A stretch of DNA of 64,000 bases, from positions 233,491,803-233,555,802 of the forward strand of contig OV884059.1 in the NCBI GenBank assembly GCA_930367215.1, written 5' to 3'. A program made the translations under genes and the position numbers. Shown here one piece after another: positions 1-13,400 of this stretch (positions are counted from its first letter, which is position 1; each line of letters begins with the position of its first letter). Source of the stretch: Pollenia angustigena. Its lineage: Eukaryota > Arthropoda > Insecta > Diptera > Polleniidae. The notes under the pieces are model-generated. The model did not search any database. It saw only the letters and a program-made list of their open reading frames with translations, and was not told the DNA's origin.

Positions 1-750
1 CAAAACTAAAAGAGATACAAAAAAAAAATGTAATACTTATCGTTGTTCTTTAGAAAAATAAGCGGACAGGTGTCTGGTACTTTTTTGAAATTCGGCCCTA
101 TTAGGGAGTAAACGACACCCCACCTATCTTTTAAAAAAAATAAACATAGAACCAAAGTTAATGCCACATTCGAAACTTATAAAAAAAAAAAAAAAAAAAT
201 ACGAATCTGGTACTATTTCGAAATTCGAAATTTAAGGGGTGAAAATCGTAACTTTTTTTTGTACTTTTTTTACAAAACATTTTTCTCCATTCATTGCCAT
301 ATTTGTACTTAATTATAGGCTGCCACTACAATGCTCAAATTTTTTATACTTAAATGGGGGAAAAAATTTTACCCAAAAAAGGAAATACGGGAAATTTGAT
401 ATTTTTCTTTAGCTTTTTGATTCTACAACTGGTATTTTTTTAATTATCGTTAAAACATAAGATTCAACATTCAATGCCCAGAGTGGATAAGAATCTATTG
501 CGGAACTGTTTGGTATTTTTTTGTTCGCCTGTTGCAATTACCGAAAAGTTGCAATGATAGACCATTTTTTTTTGTACTTGAGGACACCCCATTTTTTAAT
601 AAAACCTTCAGAAAAATCCAAAATCTTACAAAGTAGACTTAAACCAAAAACTAACTGTAAAAAACGGTCTTAACCAGTGGCGAAACAAGCAACTGTCTTA
701 AAAGTAATGGAATTGTTCAATTATATTAACCTATGTACGCTTTGCAGTAA

Positions 751-1094
751 AGCCGGCTATTCACTATCGTATTCAGCCTAACGATTTGTCGAAAAAAGCA
801 TGTGTGCTCATAAAGTATGATAGTTTGACCTATAACTTTAATTCAGTGCAAGATTATTGTGAGAAGTCTCGCCGGCTTGCAATGAAAATTTTCATTAAAT
901 GACAGAGTCCATGCCATCAGAGTTGCATTTTCTTGCAAAGTAGCTGAGCCATCTGATTTTGAATTTTTTTTTTTTGTGATAGTGTGGTATTAAAAACAGA
1001 TTTTGCAGACATTTGTTATTTATGTCGGATAGAATTCTGCTAGATTTTCGTGTGAATGAATTCTACCATCGTGTAGAATAGTGAATCCCGGCCT
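751..1094. mobile_element. MITE, Harbinger-like, TAA target duplication
   Basis: The termini AGCCGGCTATTCACTATC and GATTCACTATT-type inverse at the right end (..GTGAATCCCGGCCT) form an imperfect inverted repeat. TAA occurs directly outside both ends (748-750 and 1095-1097). A three-base TWA duplication is characteristic of PIF/Harbinger elements; the superfamily is inferred from it because there is no coding sequence. Confidence 0.6.
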
Positions 1095-1368
1095 TAATAA
1101 GTTGCAGTCAAACGTGTTTGCGACAGCAATAACGGGTAATTAATGTTATTGTAATAAAGTTGCTTAGCAAAAATAGATAATTTTAATATAAAAAGTTTAT
1201 TGTAAAAAAAAAAAAAAAATAATTTTGCACTTATTGAGACATTTTTCTGAAAAAATTTGCGGTTATAAAGACTGTATTGTAAAAATATTACCTGTTCGGT
1301 AATCGGGGTGTTACGATAATCCGGGCTCGCACTGTTATGTTTAATTTATTTTGTAAGTTCAATAAAAA

Positions 1369-2009
1369 ACAAGTTAGAGTGCTATATTCGGCTGTGCCGA
1401 ATCTTTGATACCCTCCACCGACAGTTCGAATGTTTAAGGAGTAATATCTGTATGGTGTTATTATTATCTTAAACTGTGACGATTTGTTATTAATTATGGT
1501 TTAAGGCGACTAAACTGTTTTCCGGGAGTATTGTTTATATGCTTATGGTAAATTATGGACGGATCTTCACGAAATTTAACAGCGTGATTTGCAGCCAAAT
1601 AAAACAAATTTTTGCAAAATCTTATCTCATTCCGTGCCTTGTTCCAGCATTTATGTTATTTTTTGTAACAAAATTATCAATTTTTTTAGGTGGTGGTTCC
1701 ACATTTTGATTCATAGCTCTGGTCCTACAGAACCGATTTTGCTGGATTTCAATCCCAAACTGCTTAGGATAACTACAAGCAATTTGGCACCAAGTTTTTT
1801 CATTTGTTTTGAGTTGTTCGAAAGTGACCGTGCTTTCAACAGACGGTCAGACGGACAGACAGACGGACATGGCTAAATCGACTTAGAATTACTCAATGAC
1901 CCAGAATATATATACTTTATGGGGTCTGAGATGAATAATAAAAAAGTTTCACACGGAATGACAAACTTAATATACCCTCTTCACAACTAATTGTGGTGGA
2001 GGGTATAAA
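1369..2009 (+). repeat. Repeat family A, copy 1
   Basis: Starts with AACAAGTTAGAGTGCTATAT, followed by the small hairpin ATTCGGC-TGT-GCCGAAT and ATACCCTCCACC. It ends with GGTGGAGGGTATA, so the two ends are short inverted repeats. The interior has a CAGACGGACAGACAGACGG simple-sequence stretch typical of widespread fly repeats. No long reading frame is present. Other copies lie at 30621-31541, 47289-47958 (inverted) and 63147-64000. This copy has one internal unit of about 120 bp, where copies 2 and 4 have several. Confidence 0.75.
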
Positions 2010-2395
2010 AATCAGAAAGTATAATTTGAAAAACAAAAAAGTACCAAAAAGTCTCCTCTTATAAATCCTCAAACACTCTGTAGCCCGTTTCTGTATTTCT
2101 CACATCGTAAAACTTTTCGCATGAAACGTGTGAATTGCAACAAAAATAGTGTGAAATGAAACAAAAAATGGTTTTTGTCTCACAAGTGTTTCTGTATCTT
2201 TTCTTTGCGAGAATTATCTGTCATTTAAATAATTTTCCAGCAATTATTGGAAGGATGTGAGAAAAAGTGTTTCTGTAACAATATTTTGCGAAAAGTTTCT
2301 TACAAGAACTGCCAAAATAAGTCACATATGAAATTGGTGCGAGAAAAATAAAATATAGATATTTTAAATTTAAAATATGTTTATATACTATTTTT

Positions 2396-2594
2396 CAAGG
2401 CGAATTCATTTTTCAGGTGGCGTTGAAAGCACAGCTGTGCTACTTTTTTTTTTTAAATTAGAGAGAGGAATGTCAAAAGTTACTTGTGTTTTTGACTTAT
2501 CGGCCAACGAAAGCAGCAACAAAATACATTGTTGTGTTTTTGGTGTTGTTAATTGTTGTAGTATCGACACCACCGTTTACATGAATTCGCCTTG
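2396..2594. mobile_element. hAT-type MITE (CAAGGCGAATTCAT family), copy 1
   Basis: The terminal inverted repeat is CAAGGCGAATTCAT..ATGAATTCGCCTTG. The perfect 8-bp target duplication CTATTTTT is at 2388-2395 and 2595-2602. An 8-bp duplication is diagnostic of the hAT superfamily. Related copies are at 3111-3341, 54915-55080 and a fragment at 40500. The weak reading frame through it is part of the element, not a gene. Confidence 0.85.
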
Positions 2595-3091
2595 CTATTT
2601 TTTTAATATAAATAAATAAAAAAAAAAGAATATAAATGATGAGTGCATTATTTAAATGATGGAAATAAATAAACTCAATTGTTTTATTTTGTTACTGAAA
2701 ATTTTTTTTTTGTTTGGGTTTTATTCAGGGCTGCCAGATAAATTAGTGTCAAAATCGTTAATTTCCTGAGAAAAAAAAATAATAATCGTGCAATTTAAAA
2801 TAAATTTTAAACAAATTTGTTTCGACTTTTATTAAAACATAATCAAACAAAAACAAAGTTAAAGTTCATGGGTATTTAATAATTTTTTTAAATTTATATT
2901 TCTTTTGTTAAGCTGTCGGATTATTTTTCTTTAATCCGATAACAATTTTGTACAATTTACAATGTACACATTTACATTTTTTCATTTTCTTATTTTGTTA
3001 TTTCAGTAAACCTTTGTATTTTCCCTGAATTATATACATTTTTTTGGAATTGTTAATATTATTATATTGAATTGTATTTATAAAACCTTTA

Positions 3092-3647
3092 AGCTACGTT
3101 CACAATCAAACAAGGCGAATTTATTACAGGTGGTCTTAAAAGCCCTGCTGATATTAGCTAAAATCACTGTTGGTTGTCAAAATTTTGTTTATTCTCTTTG
3201 TTTCTGTTTTGTTTTATTTCTGTTTTGTTTTATTTCTGTTTTTGACATTGTACAATGATTTTACAAAAACAAATTGCTTGTGGTTTTTGTACGTGTTGTA
3301 CTTGTTGTAGTACCGATATTACCTGGGATGAATTCGCCTTGCAATCAAAAAAAAAACAATTTCGTTTTTTCTTCCCAAAGTATTTCATATATTTTCCTTT
3401 CATTTTTAGAACAAAAATTTAACTAAAAGTCAACTAGATTTTATACAAATTGTTTCTGACGTTTAAAATAATTTTATTTAGTTTTGAATGAAAATTTTAA
3501 CAAAATGTTTAAAAAATAAATGCGTAATATTGTTGTGGCTAAAATTTGCAAACGATTTCTTGATGCAAAATGTGTGTAGTTACAACAGAATTTGATGCTC
3601 TATTATGAACACCAAGTGAAAATGTTTTTTTGGTTGTGAACGCAACT
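3092..3647. mobile_element. MITE with TTA duplication, hosting a nested MITE
   Basis: The ends AGCTACGTTCACAATC and GTTGTGAACGCAACT are imperfect inverted repeats. TTA flanks both sides (3089-3091, 3648-3650). This suggests a Harbinger-like element. The hAT MITE at 3111-3341 sits inside its left end. Confidence 0.55.
3111..3341. mobile_element. hAT-type MITE (CAAGGCGAATTCAT family), copy 2
   Basis: The terminal repeats are CAAGGCGAATT and AATTCGCCTTG. The perfect 8-bp duplication CAATCAAA is at 3103-3110 and 3342-3349. The element is nested within the 3092-3647 element, so it is the younger of the two. Confidence 0.85.
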
Positions 3648-4914
3648 TTAAATTTTATAATTACGTTAATTATTTCGTTTATGAATTTTAATTTTGAATT
3701 GTTAACTTGATTGGATTAAAGTGGCGAGTTCAAAGCCTACTTGAAGTTGACTATAGTCAAGTGAACAATTTCTTAAGTGTACAATTTAGTACACGTCAAA
3801 AAAGTAAACGAAAGGAAAAAACTTATCCAACCTTCGGTGTGGATAAAAGGCCGAAAGTTTAAAATATAGCTTTACTTTTTACTTCATTCTTAACACTTCA
3901 AGTGAGCAGACGAACGCTCATACCTCAACCCCACTGTTAAATAAATTTAATTTAAATTGCAAAAAGAAAAAACCCAACCTCTTCTCATTTAATTTGAGAA
4001 ACATCAACATTAAAAAGGTAAGCGCCCACCACTTAAATACCCTATAGACAAGAAAACTAATCCCTTGTTTTCTTTCTTTTATTTTAACCCCCAATAATTA
4101 TAATTTCTCTGACGAGCGATTATAATTATCATTGGCAAAGATTTCTAGCTTTCTGTCTCCTAAGGAAGAAAGAATCTGCGGCCAATTTATAATAATTAAG
4201 GCCATCCAAAGGTCAATTTTATTCATGGTCCGTTGTTTTTCCCCGGAGAAGTCACACAAAGGCATGAGAAAATATCATATTAAACAAAAAATAAAATAAA
4301 TATTTTTACAAAAGCAAAAAGAAGCCAACCATAATAAAATAAACATACATCCTTTTTTAAAATAGATATATATTTACAAAAACCGAGATCAAAATTGAAA
4401 ATTTTTAAGTTTTTTTTTAAAAACTTGTAATTTTTTATAATAAAACGACCGTTACTTTAAAAAATAAAATTTTTTTTTTGGTAACTAATTTTTTGGGTTC
4501 AAAAATAAATCCATTCCTTTAACAAAACATTTCAAAGAATTAAATCAGATATTTAACTTGACATATCCTGTGCAAAATTTTACAAAACATGATGTTTGTT
4601 TCTGACATTTGAAAACAGCACATTTATAAAGTAACGACCGTTACTTTGGTATCACCCAAATATCAATCATATTTTGTGTATGTATATAAGGTCCATAACT
4701 TTCCCTCGAAATTTTGCTTTTGCCGATACATTTTTCAGGGTAGAGGCAAACAATTTCGAGGACAATTTTCACAATATGGATAAATAAAAAAATTTAAGCT
4801 GCCTTGTTTTTAAAGATATCTAAACAACAAACATATAAAAATATTTAAAACTATCTTATTTCGAAGACTAAGGGGCCTAATAGTGTAAAACGCAACGCAA
4901 CGCCGACAATTTCT

Positions 4915-5099
4915 TGAAAGCAAAAACAAAATCAAAAGTATTTTATAAATTTGTTGTTACTTTCTACAGAAATTCATTTTGTTTTTCAATTTTCAACGCC
5001 ACAAACTATGAAGTGTTTGAAATTTAAAAAGTCAATATGAATTTCTATAGAAAGAAACAACAAAATTATAAAATATTTTTGATTTTGTTTTGGCTTTCG
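4915..5099. repeat. Long imperfect palindrome (about 62-bp arms)
   Basis: GAAAGCAAAAACAAAATCAA at about 4915 is repeated inverted at about 5080-5099, and the arms continue to the shared AGAAATTCAT. The arms are about 85-90% similar with a loop of about 60 bp. It is probably a small fold-back MITE whose flanking duplication I could not identify. Confidence 0.6.
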
Positions 5100-5696
5100 T
5101 CACTTTTTTAGAAAAAATCATTAAATTGTCACTTTGCTAATTTCGGAACAAAAAATTGTCAGAATGACGATAACTCGTCAAATCTGGCAGCCCCGTTTTT
5201 ATTATATTTATTTATTTTGTTGACGTTTCGATTTTATTTGACACTTAATTACTAAAAATATTCCAGTCAAAACAGAATCTGTGTTGTCTGTTTTCGCATT
5301 CAAATACAGAAACACTTTTTTCTCACAAATCGAGAAACGATTTAATGTTTTGTTTCACACTTCATGAAAGAAATTTTACGATGCGGGAAATACAGAAACG
5401 AGCTACAGTAGCTGGACTCTGCATGGCCTTGAATGTTTAATATTATGTTTCTAGGTCTAATATTAATGAAAATTAAAAAAGTTCCAGTTGTAAAACGAAG
5501 AAGTACCGAAAAGCTAACCTTAAAATATAGAAATTTAATTTCCTGCATTTCCCCTTTTTTATACTTTTTTCTCTCTCAACAAAGGAGCCCAATGACATTG
5601 CAAAAATTATTTTGATGACCCATGTGATGGATTGTGGTTACATTTGGCACACATCAAAGCGTCCATATTTGTCCATTCCATAAATATATTTCGTCC

Positions 5697-5762
5697 GTTG
5701 ATTATTTAATTTTCGTATGTCGTATGTAATTTGTATCCACATACGACAATTAAATAATCAAC
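5697..5762. repeat. Strong hairpin
   Basis: GTTGATTATTTAATT at 5697-5711 pairs perfectly with AATTAAATAATCAAC at 5748-5762, and GTCGTATG pairs with CATACGAC inside. This leaves a short loop. It is a short palindrome of unknown origin. Confidence 0.7.
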
Positions 5763-5901
5763 CGACGATTTGTCGTCTAGAGTCACAACATATTTCAATG
5801 GCTCAGGCTGCTCTTACTTTAAGGATTTAAAATTAAAATGAATTGCACTTAAAGAAAATGCTTTTTTACCATGGGTTATTAAAACCATTTTGGCATACTA
5901 A

Positions 5902-6091
5902 GGCCGGGTTTTTGAGATGCGAATTAAGTTTAAACTTTTTCCGGCGAAATGTGATTTATTTTTTATTATTTTTTTAAAGACCCACATTTAAGCAAAACTA
6001 GGGTGTTCCGTCAAAATTTTGTATACAAACTTGATGATGCCGGCACAAATCTGTTTTAGATTAGTTTAACTAAGATCTCAAAAACCCAGCC
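5902..6091. mobile_element. MITE (GGCCGGGTTTTTGAGAT family), TAA duplication
   Basis: The ends GGCCGGGTTTTTGAGAT and ATCTCAAAAACCCAGCC are inverted repeats, flanked by TAA on both sides (5899-5901, 6092-6094). A truncated relative lies at 51256-51388. It contains no coding sequence. Confidence 0.7.
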
Positions 6092-6740
6092 TAAGTTGGC
6101 AGGTAGTTTTCTGTATTGACGATTTAAATCAATGGGCGGTTTGCTAATATAACTAATATTCTTTGAATTATCTTATTACCAATCCAATAACCTTGATACT
6201 ATTTATTATTTTTACTACATTTCGAAATATCCTTTTTTTCTTTTAAAAAAATATGGTCAACGTTTGTATGTATATGTCAATAAATGGAGAAAAATATTTT
6301 GTTAAAAGATAGAAGAGGTGACAAAGAAGATCTAAAATAGAAGTTATACCCGTTTACTCACTAAAAGAGCCGAATTCGAAAAAAGTACCAGGCATCTGCC
6401 GGCTTATTTTTCTAATGAACAACGATATATGTTCAAACAGAAAATCTTCGATACGGTTTGACATTAGCACATTTAAACGAAACAATACTTTTTTTTTGAA
6501 ACGTTTTGTCTTATGCTTAATCATATACCTCTCCTTACAATGCTACCATAATTTGATTCAATTTCATACATTTCGTAAACAGATGATGAAAAATAAAAGA
6601 AAATAAAAATTCAAACAATAAAACGAGCGAGAATTTGAAGTAACTGTCGACGTTTTAATTATAGGCTTTAGGATTCTTGCCTAAAGTTCAAGAGTTAATT
6701 CTGTATTAATTTTGTTTGTATCTCTTTCAGTTTTGGAAAT

Positions 6741-7262
6741 ATGAGGTTAATGAATTTACCCTTTTATACCCCCTCAGATTTTTATAAAATATAGAGGAGA
6801 AAAGTGTTTTTAACAGTTTTGCCTTTGCCGATTTCTGCCCTTAAAAATGAATCTTCCGGTTTTGCTGATTTGACAATCTTTGGCTGAGTGTGATTCGGCT
6901 CGGTTCAAAGCGAAGATCCAATTGCCGTGGGAAGGGTATAATGCAAAGCTGCTGAAATTTGTTACGCAAAAATTTTTAGCCCTATACCTCATCTTTAAGT
7001 ATATAAATAAATAGACTCAGACTAATCTTTCTGCGTGGACTTGGGTCGGTCAGTTTGGCTGTCTGCTTGTATATCTGTATCCACAAAAACCTAGTGTCCA
7101 ACATACAGGTAACTCCAAAATAATTATTGCAATCAAAGTCCAATTCTTTACTATTCAGAAAATAGATAAACTGATGAATTTCGGTGTTACTTTCAACAGT
7201 TCTTCCAGTTGAATATCATAAAGCATTTGAAGAAATAAAATAATAAAATAATTTAAACTGAC
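6741..7262. other. Downstream of the last identified wcy exon; nothing recognised
   Basis: No exon, transposon end or RNA gene could be identified. The conserved WAC coiled-coil exon should follow on the minus strand but is not visible here or elsewhere to the left. Confidence 0.4.
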
Positions 7263-7432
7263 CTGTTTTTCTAATTGATCTGCTGCCCAATTGGTGACAT
7301 GTGTTATTAAATCGGCCCTAAAGTACTTGCTAAGTTTTGTAGAAATTTCAGGGCCTTGCGAGCGACCAGCTTGTATTGAGTTGGAAACGCAGCTCTGTAG
7401 CGAACTTAACGAAGCTGATGATGTACCATCCA
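7263..7432 (-). CDS. wcy: wcy exon 11 (last one found)
   Basis: The acceptor TATTTAG precedes 7432 and the donor CAG|GTCAGT follows 7263. It encodes [18 protein letters not shown].. through [20 protein letters not shown]. The latter corresponds to the block just before the coiled coil of WAC, where human WAC also continues in another exon. If the donor were ignored, translation would run 35 more codons (VSLNYF..) to TGA, which looks like intron sequence. Confidence 0.85.
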
Positions 7433-10400
7433 CTAAATAAACAAGAGCACAATACACAAATTGTAAATAACCTCAATTTCATTTTAATTTCTATTTACGT
7501 TTTCTTTGTTGTTGTTCCAATGATGAACTACCACTTAAATCTAATTCCTGCGTAGGAGTCGGTGGGCCCTCACCAGGTATTACTCCCATGCTGTTGCTGC
7601 CAACGACACCACCACTACTACCGCTACCAATTGCACCGCTTACACTAATATTGGGAGTACCAGATAAACTCGATGAGGAACATAAAGCATTGTTGCCACC
7701 AACATTAACAACTCCTACAGCAGCATTATGCGAATTAATGCCAACATTGCTATTGATGCCACTACCATCGACAGTCTTAAGTCCATAGGGATTACTGCAG
7801 GAATATGAGGCAGTCATGCTGGCCATATTGACGCCACCACCGTTATTTGCATGTGTCATTGTCATAGAAACACCGACGCCGGCGGAAGAGACTCCACCGC
7901 CAGCACTGCTGCCAGAGACAATCGATGTTATTGGACTTTTACTATAACCCATGGGAGACATACCATGTGAATGCGTTAAATTATAGAGTGGTGAATTTAA
8001 AGCATTTTCTCTGTTTAAAATTGGAATAATGAAATTAAGTTTTGGAAAGATAAGGGAAATTCAAAAATTTACCTTAAATTCATAACTTGTCCAGCGCCAG
8101 CATGATTATCTCCTGCAGACGACGAAATGAGATGACCATCTTGTGAATTTAAATGATGATGAAGCTGTTGTTGGCGCATTAAATGTGTTTGATCTTTAGA
8201 ACTCATTTTTGGGGGACCTGGTGCATTTGAATTGAGATGATGATCAACTTGAATCGATGACGACGGTATAGTGGACTACAAAATAAAATAAAGTTGTTAA
8301 AATAAGTAATGGCCAAGATTGAGTTTTTATTGTAGGCTTTACGTTAGGCGATCCTATCATGTGTGATTGATGTTGTAAAGACGATATCGCATCCAATTTT
8401 CTATGATTACTGTTGCCACTGTTCGGCAATACACCCTGGCTGGAAATTGCTGACATATTTGTCGAAGCGAGACCAGTGGGCAACATTGTTGCACCGCCGG
8501 CAACAACTCCTGAACCACCTACTGCACTAGCGGCGGGATTAGCACACGTCACAGCATAGTGCATAGATGATGACGCTACACTTGGTGTTGTGGCATTGAC
8601 AGAGGAAGAGTTCATATTACTAGAGGCATTGGGATGTGAAGCTAAGCGTGGCAACGCATTGGGTAAACCCACTGTCGTTGACGGCAATGCTTGGTCGTTG
8701 TGTTGATTGCCACCGCCATGGGTTGTTGGTGTGCCAGTCAGTGAATAACTGGCCTCAGATGTGGGCGTTGAGTCCCCTGGACTAATGTCCATATCGGCAT
8801 TGTCTGCTAAGCGAGCTGAAAAATATAACGAAAAATTTTATTTTGCCATACGATTAAAAAAAAAAAATCAGAAAAATTAGTTTCACTACACGACAATGAA
8901 AATATACGTTCAAAATGACTTGAAGTTTGTCGTAGGTTTTGTTAAGTAAATAATTTTGTAATTTGCAGAATTTTGATTCTACTCAACTCAACACTTTATC
9001 TGTGGGTTTCTTTTACAAAAAAATAATAATTTTTTTTTAAATTTAAGAACGTTTTCTAGATCCGATAACATTATTCGTTACGGATTAAAGCTATGTTCAC
9101 ATTATGTGTATTTGTCATGTGGATTGTCACTTTTTCACATGTCAAATTTGTGCATATCATTTGAACCCCTTCAAACAACATCATGTGTTATTTCTCTGTG
9201 TAAAGTACATATGACATTTTTAATTTAGAACCAGTTCTATTTTTAAGTGAAAAAGCATCTGATATCAACTGTTATTAACTAACAAAATCGTTTGTGGCGG
9301 CAAAAATTAATTGAAATTTAAATAAATATAAATTATAATTATAATAGTAAATAAATAATACAAAAAATACACAAATGTCAAATGTACATGTAAACATGTT
9401 AATTATTAACATTATAACTTAAATTTTGACATACACATGAAATTATATGTGTGTAGAAAAGTGACATTCCACATGACAAATACACATAATGTGAACATAG
9501 CTTAATGCGTACGTTTTATGATAGTGTGCTTTAAGTTGGTATCTACTAAAATTAAACAAATAGATTATTCATTCTGATTTGAAGGTGTATAAAACAAAAA
9601 ATAATCTACTTTGTGGTCTATTACGAACTTTACTTATACATCTTCCATGCCGTAGAGTTTTGAAAGATTTATCTCAACCGTCAAATATTACACTAATTGT
9701 TTTACTGATTTGTAACATACCATCTAAACGCCTTCTGTGATTTGGTGGTCCGCTATCATTATCATAGTTCCACCTCAGTCGAGAATTGCCACGAGAACTG
9801 GAATGTTTGTATGCTTCAAGCAAAAGGAAAATTGAAATTATTTTATAAATGTTTAAGACTATAAAAATAAACTTAATTCTGCTTGTAAAAACTTACTTGT
9901 TCTGGAAAAACGTTCTTCACGATCTCTATCGCGTTCTTTGTCACGATAATCCTTTTCACGGTGTTGATCACGCGCCAGATTACTAAAAGATAAAATTATA
10001 TTATAAAAGAAAGTACGTACATATGGGTAATTCCAAAGTGTTGAATGTGACGCATCAAAAATGCAATTACATTTTAAACAAAAAATATTTTTACGTTCTC
10101 TTAACCCTTAAATTATAGCACTAAGAAAGTACTGTTATCTATGCTTAAGTTTATGGAGGGCGCGATTCTAGGTCAAAGTAAATGGCAAAAGAAGTAGCGG
10201 TTCGAACGTGAAAAAACAGAAGTAGTTTTTATGGCCACCCAGCAAAAAAAGACATGCAAAAGAAGTAGTAAATTCATGGGTTCCGCGGATAATGCACTGG
10301 TTCTTTTTAGGTGAAACATGCATGATTTTAACATTAGCGTGTCGTTGGCGGGCATGGGTTCACTTTTATATTGCTTAGAACCAATGAAAGTTCAGTGATT

Positions 10401-13400
10401 AGATCGGGGTTTTCATTGATCTGGAATATTAACTGAATTGAGTGTGAATGAAAAGCAATGAATCTTTAATGATTTAAATACGTTTTTTCATTGTTGCTCG
10501 ATATTAATTTTTATATGCATTATGGGAATGTATTATAAATTACATTTTTTCTTTTGTTTTCCCTATGTAGTAGTAAGATTTTGACAACGGCGGGTAAATG
10601 CCTGTTGTTTTTTGTATTGTGGTAGAGGTAAGCAGACCTATTGGATAAGCCTTGATATACGCAATATAACAAATTTTAATACATATTAAAATTAAATGTA
10701 TTTACATATGTATATATTAAAAAAAATTTAACTCAATCATTAAAGTCAATTGTATATAATATTCGTCCCCTTTCAATCCTAAAAGAATACCTAATTATAG
10801 TGAAAAATTGTAATTCCTACACAAGAGTTGAATGGGTACATAGCATGTAATTTTTCATGGGTTCACTTATTTAAAATTTATTCGAATTTTGGAACGCATT
10901 GTTAATTCATTCAAGTATTTAGTTAAGTGCTAAAGAAGTCATGAAAATATCCCTTCTATTTGAACAACTTCAAAAGTTTTTTGCTGGGCATGTATAAAAA
11001 GGCGTAATTCAGCGAAACCTGGCACAATTTTTTAGTCAAACTACTTTCAGAATTTTACGTAGCAATGTAACATTAAAATGTCTTGGTTTGATTCCAAAAT
11101 CTTCTGTATTTTCTTTTTTTAAGCCAAAATCTGGGTCGATACGTACCATTTCGAACGTGAAATTTTTTCCGTAATAATTTAACTGAATAATGATTAAAAT
11201 AAAATAAAAATTTACCGTTAATCCGAATAACACATTTCTCTTTGAACTCTTCCTTAGATTACAGAACATGTAAGAACATTTTTTGGAATAATTTTTATCT
11301 AATATTACCTATTTTAAGAAACATAAATATTAAAGAAAACAAACAACAAATATTCTCACAAATAAGAAATTACGTTTGCACAACTTTGCGGTCTGATTGT
11401 TCATCTTAGTGAACAAATTTATAAGTAAATTTATATTAATATCGTAAAATAATCAGCTTTTAATAACTTTTAAATTTTCAGTCACGGTGGACCTTTTGAC
11501 CGAAATGCCCATATGTATGTTCTGTGGCATTTTCACAAAATATATTAAGTCGAGATAAGATAGCAAAAATGTGTTAAAAATACTACTTTCTATTAAATAA
11601 ATAAGCCAAATTTAAAGAAAAATTTCGTTTATAAAACAAAATTTTAAAAACGTATTCAAATTTGTTTTTAATTTTTTAAATTTGACTTAAGATGTTTAGT
11701 CAAAATGCCACAGATTTTTGAGTAAATTAGAGACAAATTTATAATATCGTAAAAAAATAAGTTTTACTTGCAATAACGTGAATAACTAATTTTGAAGTAA
11801 AATTAAATTAAACCATCAGTGGTTAAATTCAAGAATTGTATTGTCCTAACAAGTATTTCAACCATTTACATCAAGAACAATTTTAAAAGACATATCGCAC
11901 TGATTCCTCTAAAGAGAGTAAATTCAAAATTTATCACAAAGGGAACACTGAACAACCCAAGTTAGTTTTGGGGTAGTTGATCCAAGAATCTCCGTTAACT
12001 CAAAATATACCAATTTTCACTTTTTGCAAGAAAAGGATGTACAGTTGGCAAATCTCTTTGTGATCGCGGCTAACCAGAAATCGTATCTGGTACCACGCCA
12101 GTCATAAGACCCTGGTAGCACGGCCTTAGACTGACTATTGGCTAAGGCTCCTTTGAAGATCACGTAGTGGTTGTGTTTTGGATCCAAAGACGCGGGAAAG
12201 AAGATCATAAAAAGCATATATTAGGTTCCTTAAACAACCATCAAGAAGGCAGCTCACTTGAATTCTACAACGGTCCCTTTGTGATACCCAGCGCCAATGC
12301 CACTCCTTTAGACCAGTTAATCAATAGGCTTTACTGCAGAATTCAACCAACACGACTGGATTAGCGAATCGTGGATTCGCGAGTCCACCCCAACTGTGCA
12401 AGTCGATAAGAATCGTGCTTCATAAGTGATTTACAGTGAGCCATTGGAAAGCTAACGAATTGATCAATGAATGTGTCATCCAGACGACCACCTCGTTTGG
12501 CAAGCTCATTTGCTATCCGGTTACTCGGGCAGTTGGCATGCCCTGCGACCCCACATTAGTGTTACACTTGTATGCTTCGCAATCTCACTTAAAGAATTTC
12601 CACATTCTGCATTTAACCTAGATGTCGCTAAGGATGCAATGGCAGCCTTGCCATTAGTAAATATACATCGATATGCGATTACACCTTAGCCAGCTAGCCG
12701 CCCATCTTATAGCAGAGATTTCCGCCTACAGGACACTACAGTCATCCGGCTGACGAAAGGGAACTTTTATATCCAGTTTCTCTATAAAGAAAGCCTGCAT
12801 ATAACTATATTAACAGTAATTACCGTTGAAAATAGTTATATTTGAAGCTATGATGGCTCATAGTTTTAAATATACTTGGGACTATTAACAGTTTGTTAAA
12901 ACTAACTAATATATCTATTGTTTTGTAAATTATGCATTTTAGGTCATGCAAAATTTCATTTGTATTAATTGTAGTTCTAATTCTATAATAGTCATTATTA
13001 TTGTTATTTTTATTTAATTATACTCTAATGAATAATGAAATCATCCATTGTTGGAAAACGTAGGTCCTATTGTTGATAATAACTACTGGTTAAGGGAAAA
13101 ACTTAAAAACTATAGTGCTTTCTTGAAAATTGGACATGTTAACATAACAAGTCTTAAACCATCGTTAAAAACTTCTAAATTCGATGAATTTAAACATATT
13201 ATAGACGGCTCACTAATGGATTTATTCGCGGTATCTGAAACATGGTTAAAGACTGGAATATCGGATGGTTCTGTTGCTATTCCTAATTATTACATAATTA
13301 GAAATGACCGAGATGACAACAAGAGAGGAGGGGGAGTAGCGTTTTATGTACGTGAGGGTATATCGACTAGGATAATTAAAACTATATCTGATCCTGAAAA

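Larger units (their letters stand above)
2079..5408. mobile_element. Inverted-repeat (fold-back) element with TIRs near 130-250 bp
   Basis: The left arm begins CTGTAGCCCGTTTCTGTATT at 2079. The right arm reads GAAATACAGAAACGAGCTAC up to about 5408, its inverse. Similarity extends through CGCATCGTAAAA, GTGTGAAA and TGTTTCTGTAT. The 3.3-kb interior holds further MITEs and no recognisable transposase. No clear target duplication was found. Confidence 0.6.
1..6740. mobile_element. Large terminal-inverted-repeat element (about 6.7 kb, left end may lie outside)
   Basis: Bases 1-118 (with a weaker stretch to about 310) reappear inverted at about 6240-6740. Examples are CAAAACTAAAAGAGATACAA at 1-20 against its imperfect reverse complement near 6720-6738, and AGAAAAATAAGCGGACAGGT at 51-70 against 6395-6414. 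Both arms continue through CTGGTACTTTTTT and GAGTAAACG. Everything between is later insertions (repeat A, a second inverted-repeat element, MITEs). No transposase remains. The class is unknown and the outer boundary on the left cannot be seen. Confidence 0.6.

Noticed and set aside
7588..7788. Plus-strand leucine/proline-rich frame
   Set aside because: Antisense of the Ser/Gly-rich wcy exon 10; no homology or splice signals of its own.
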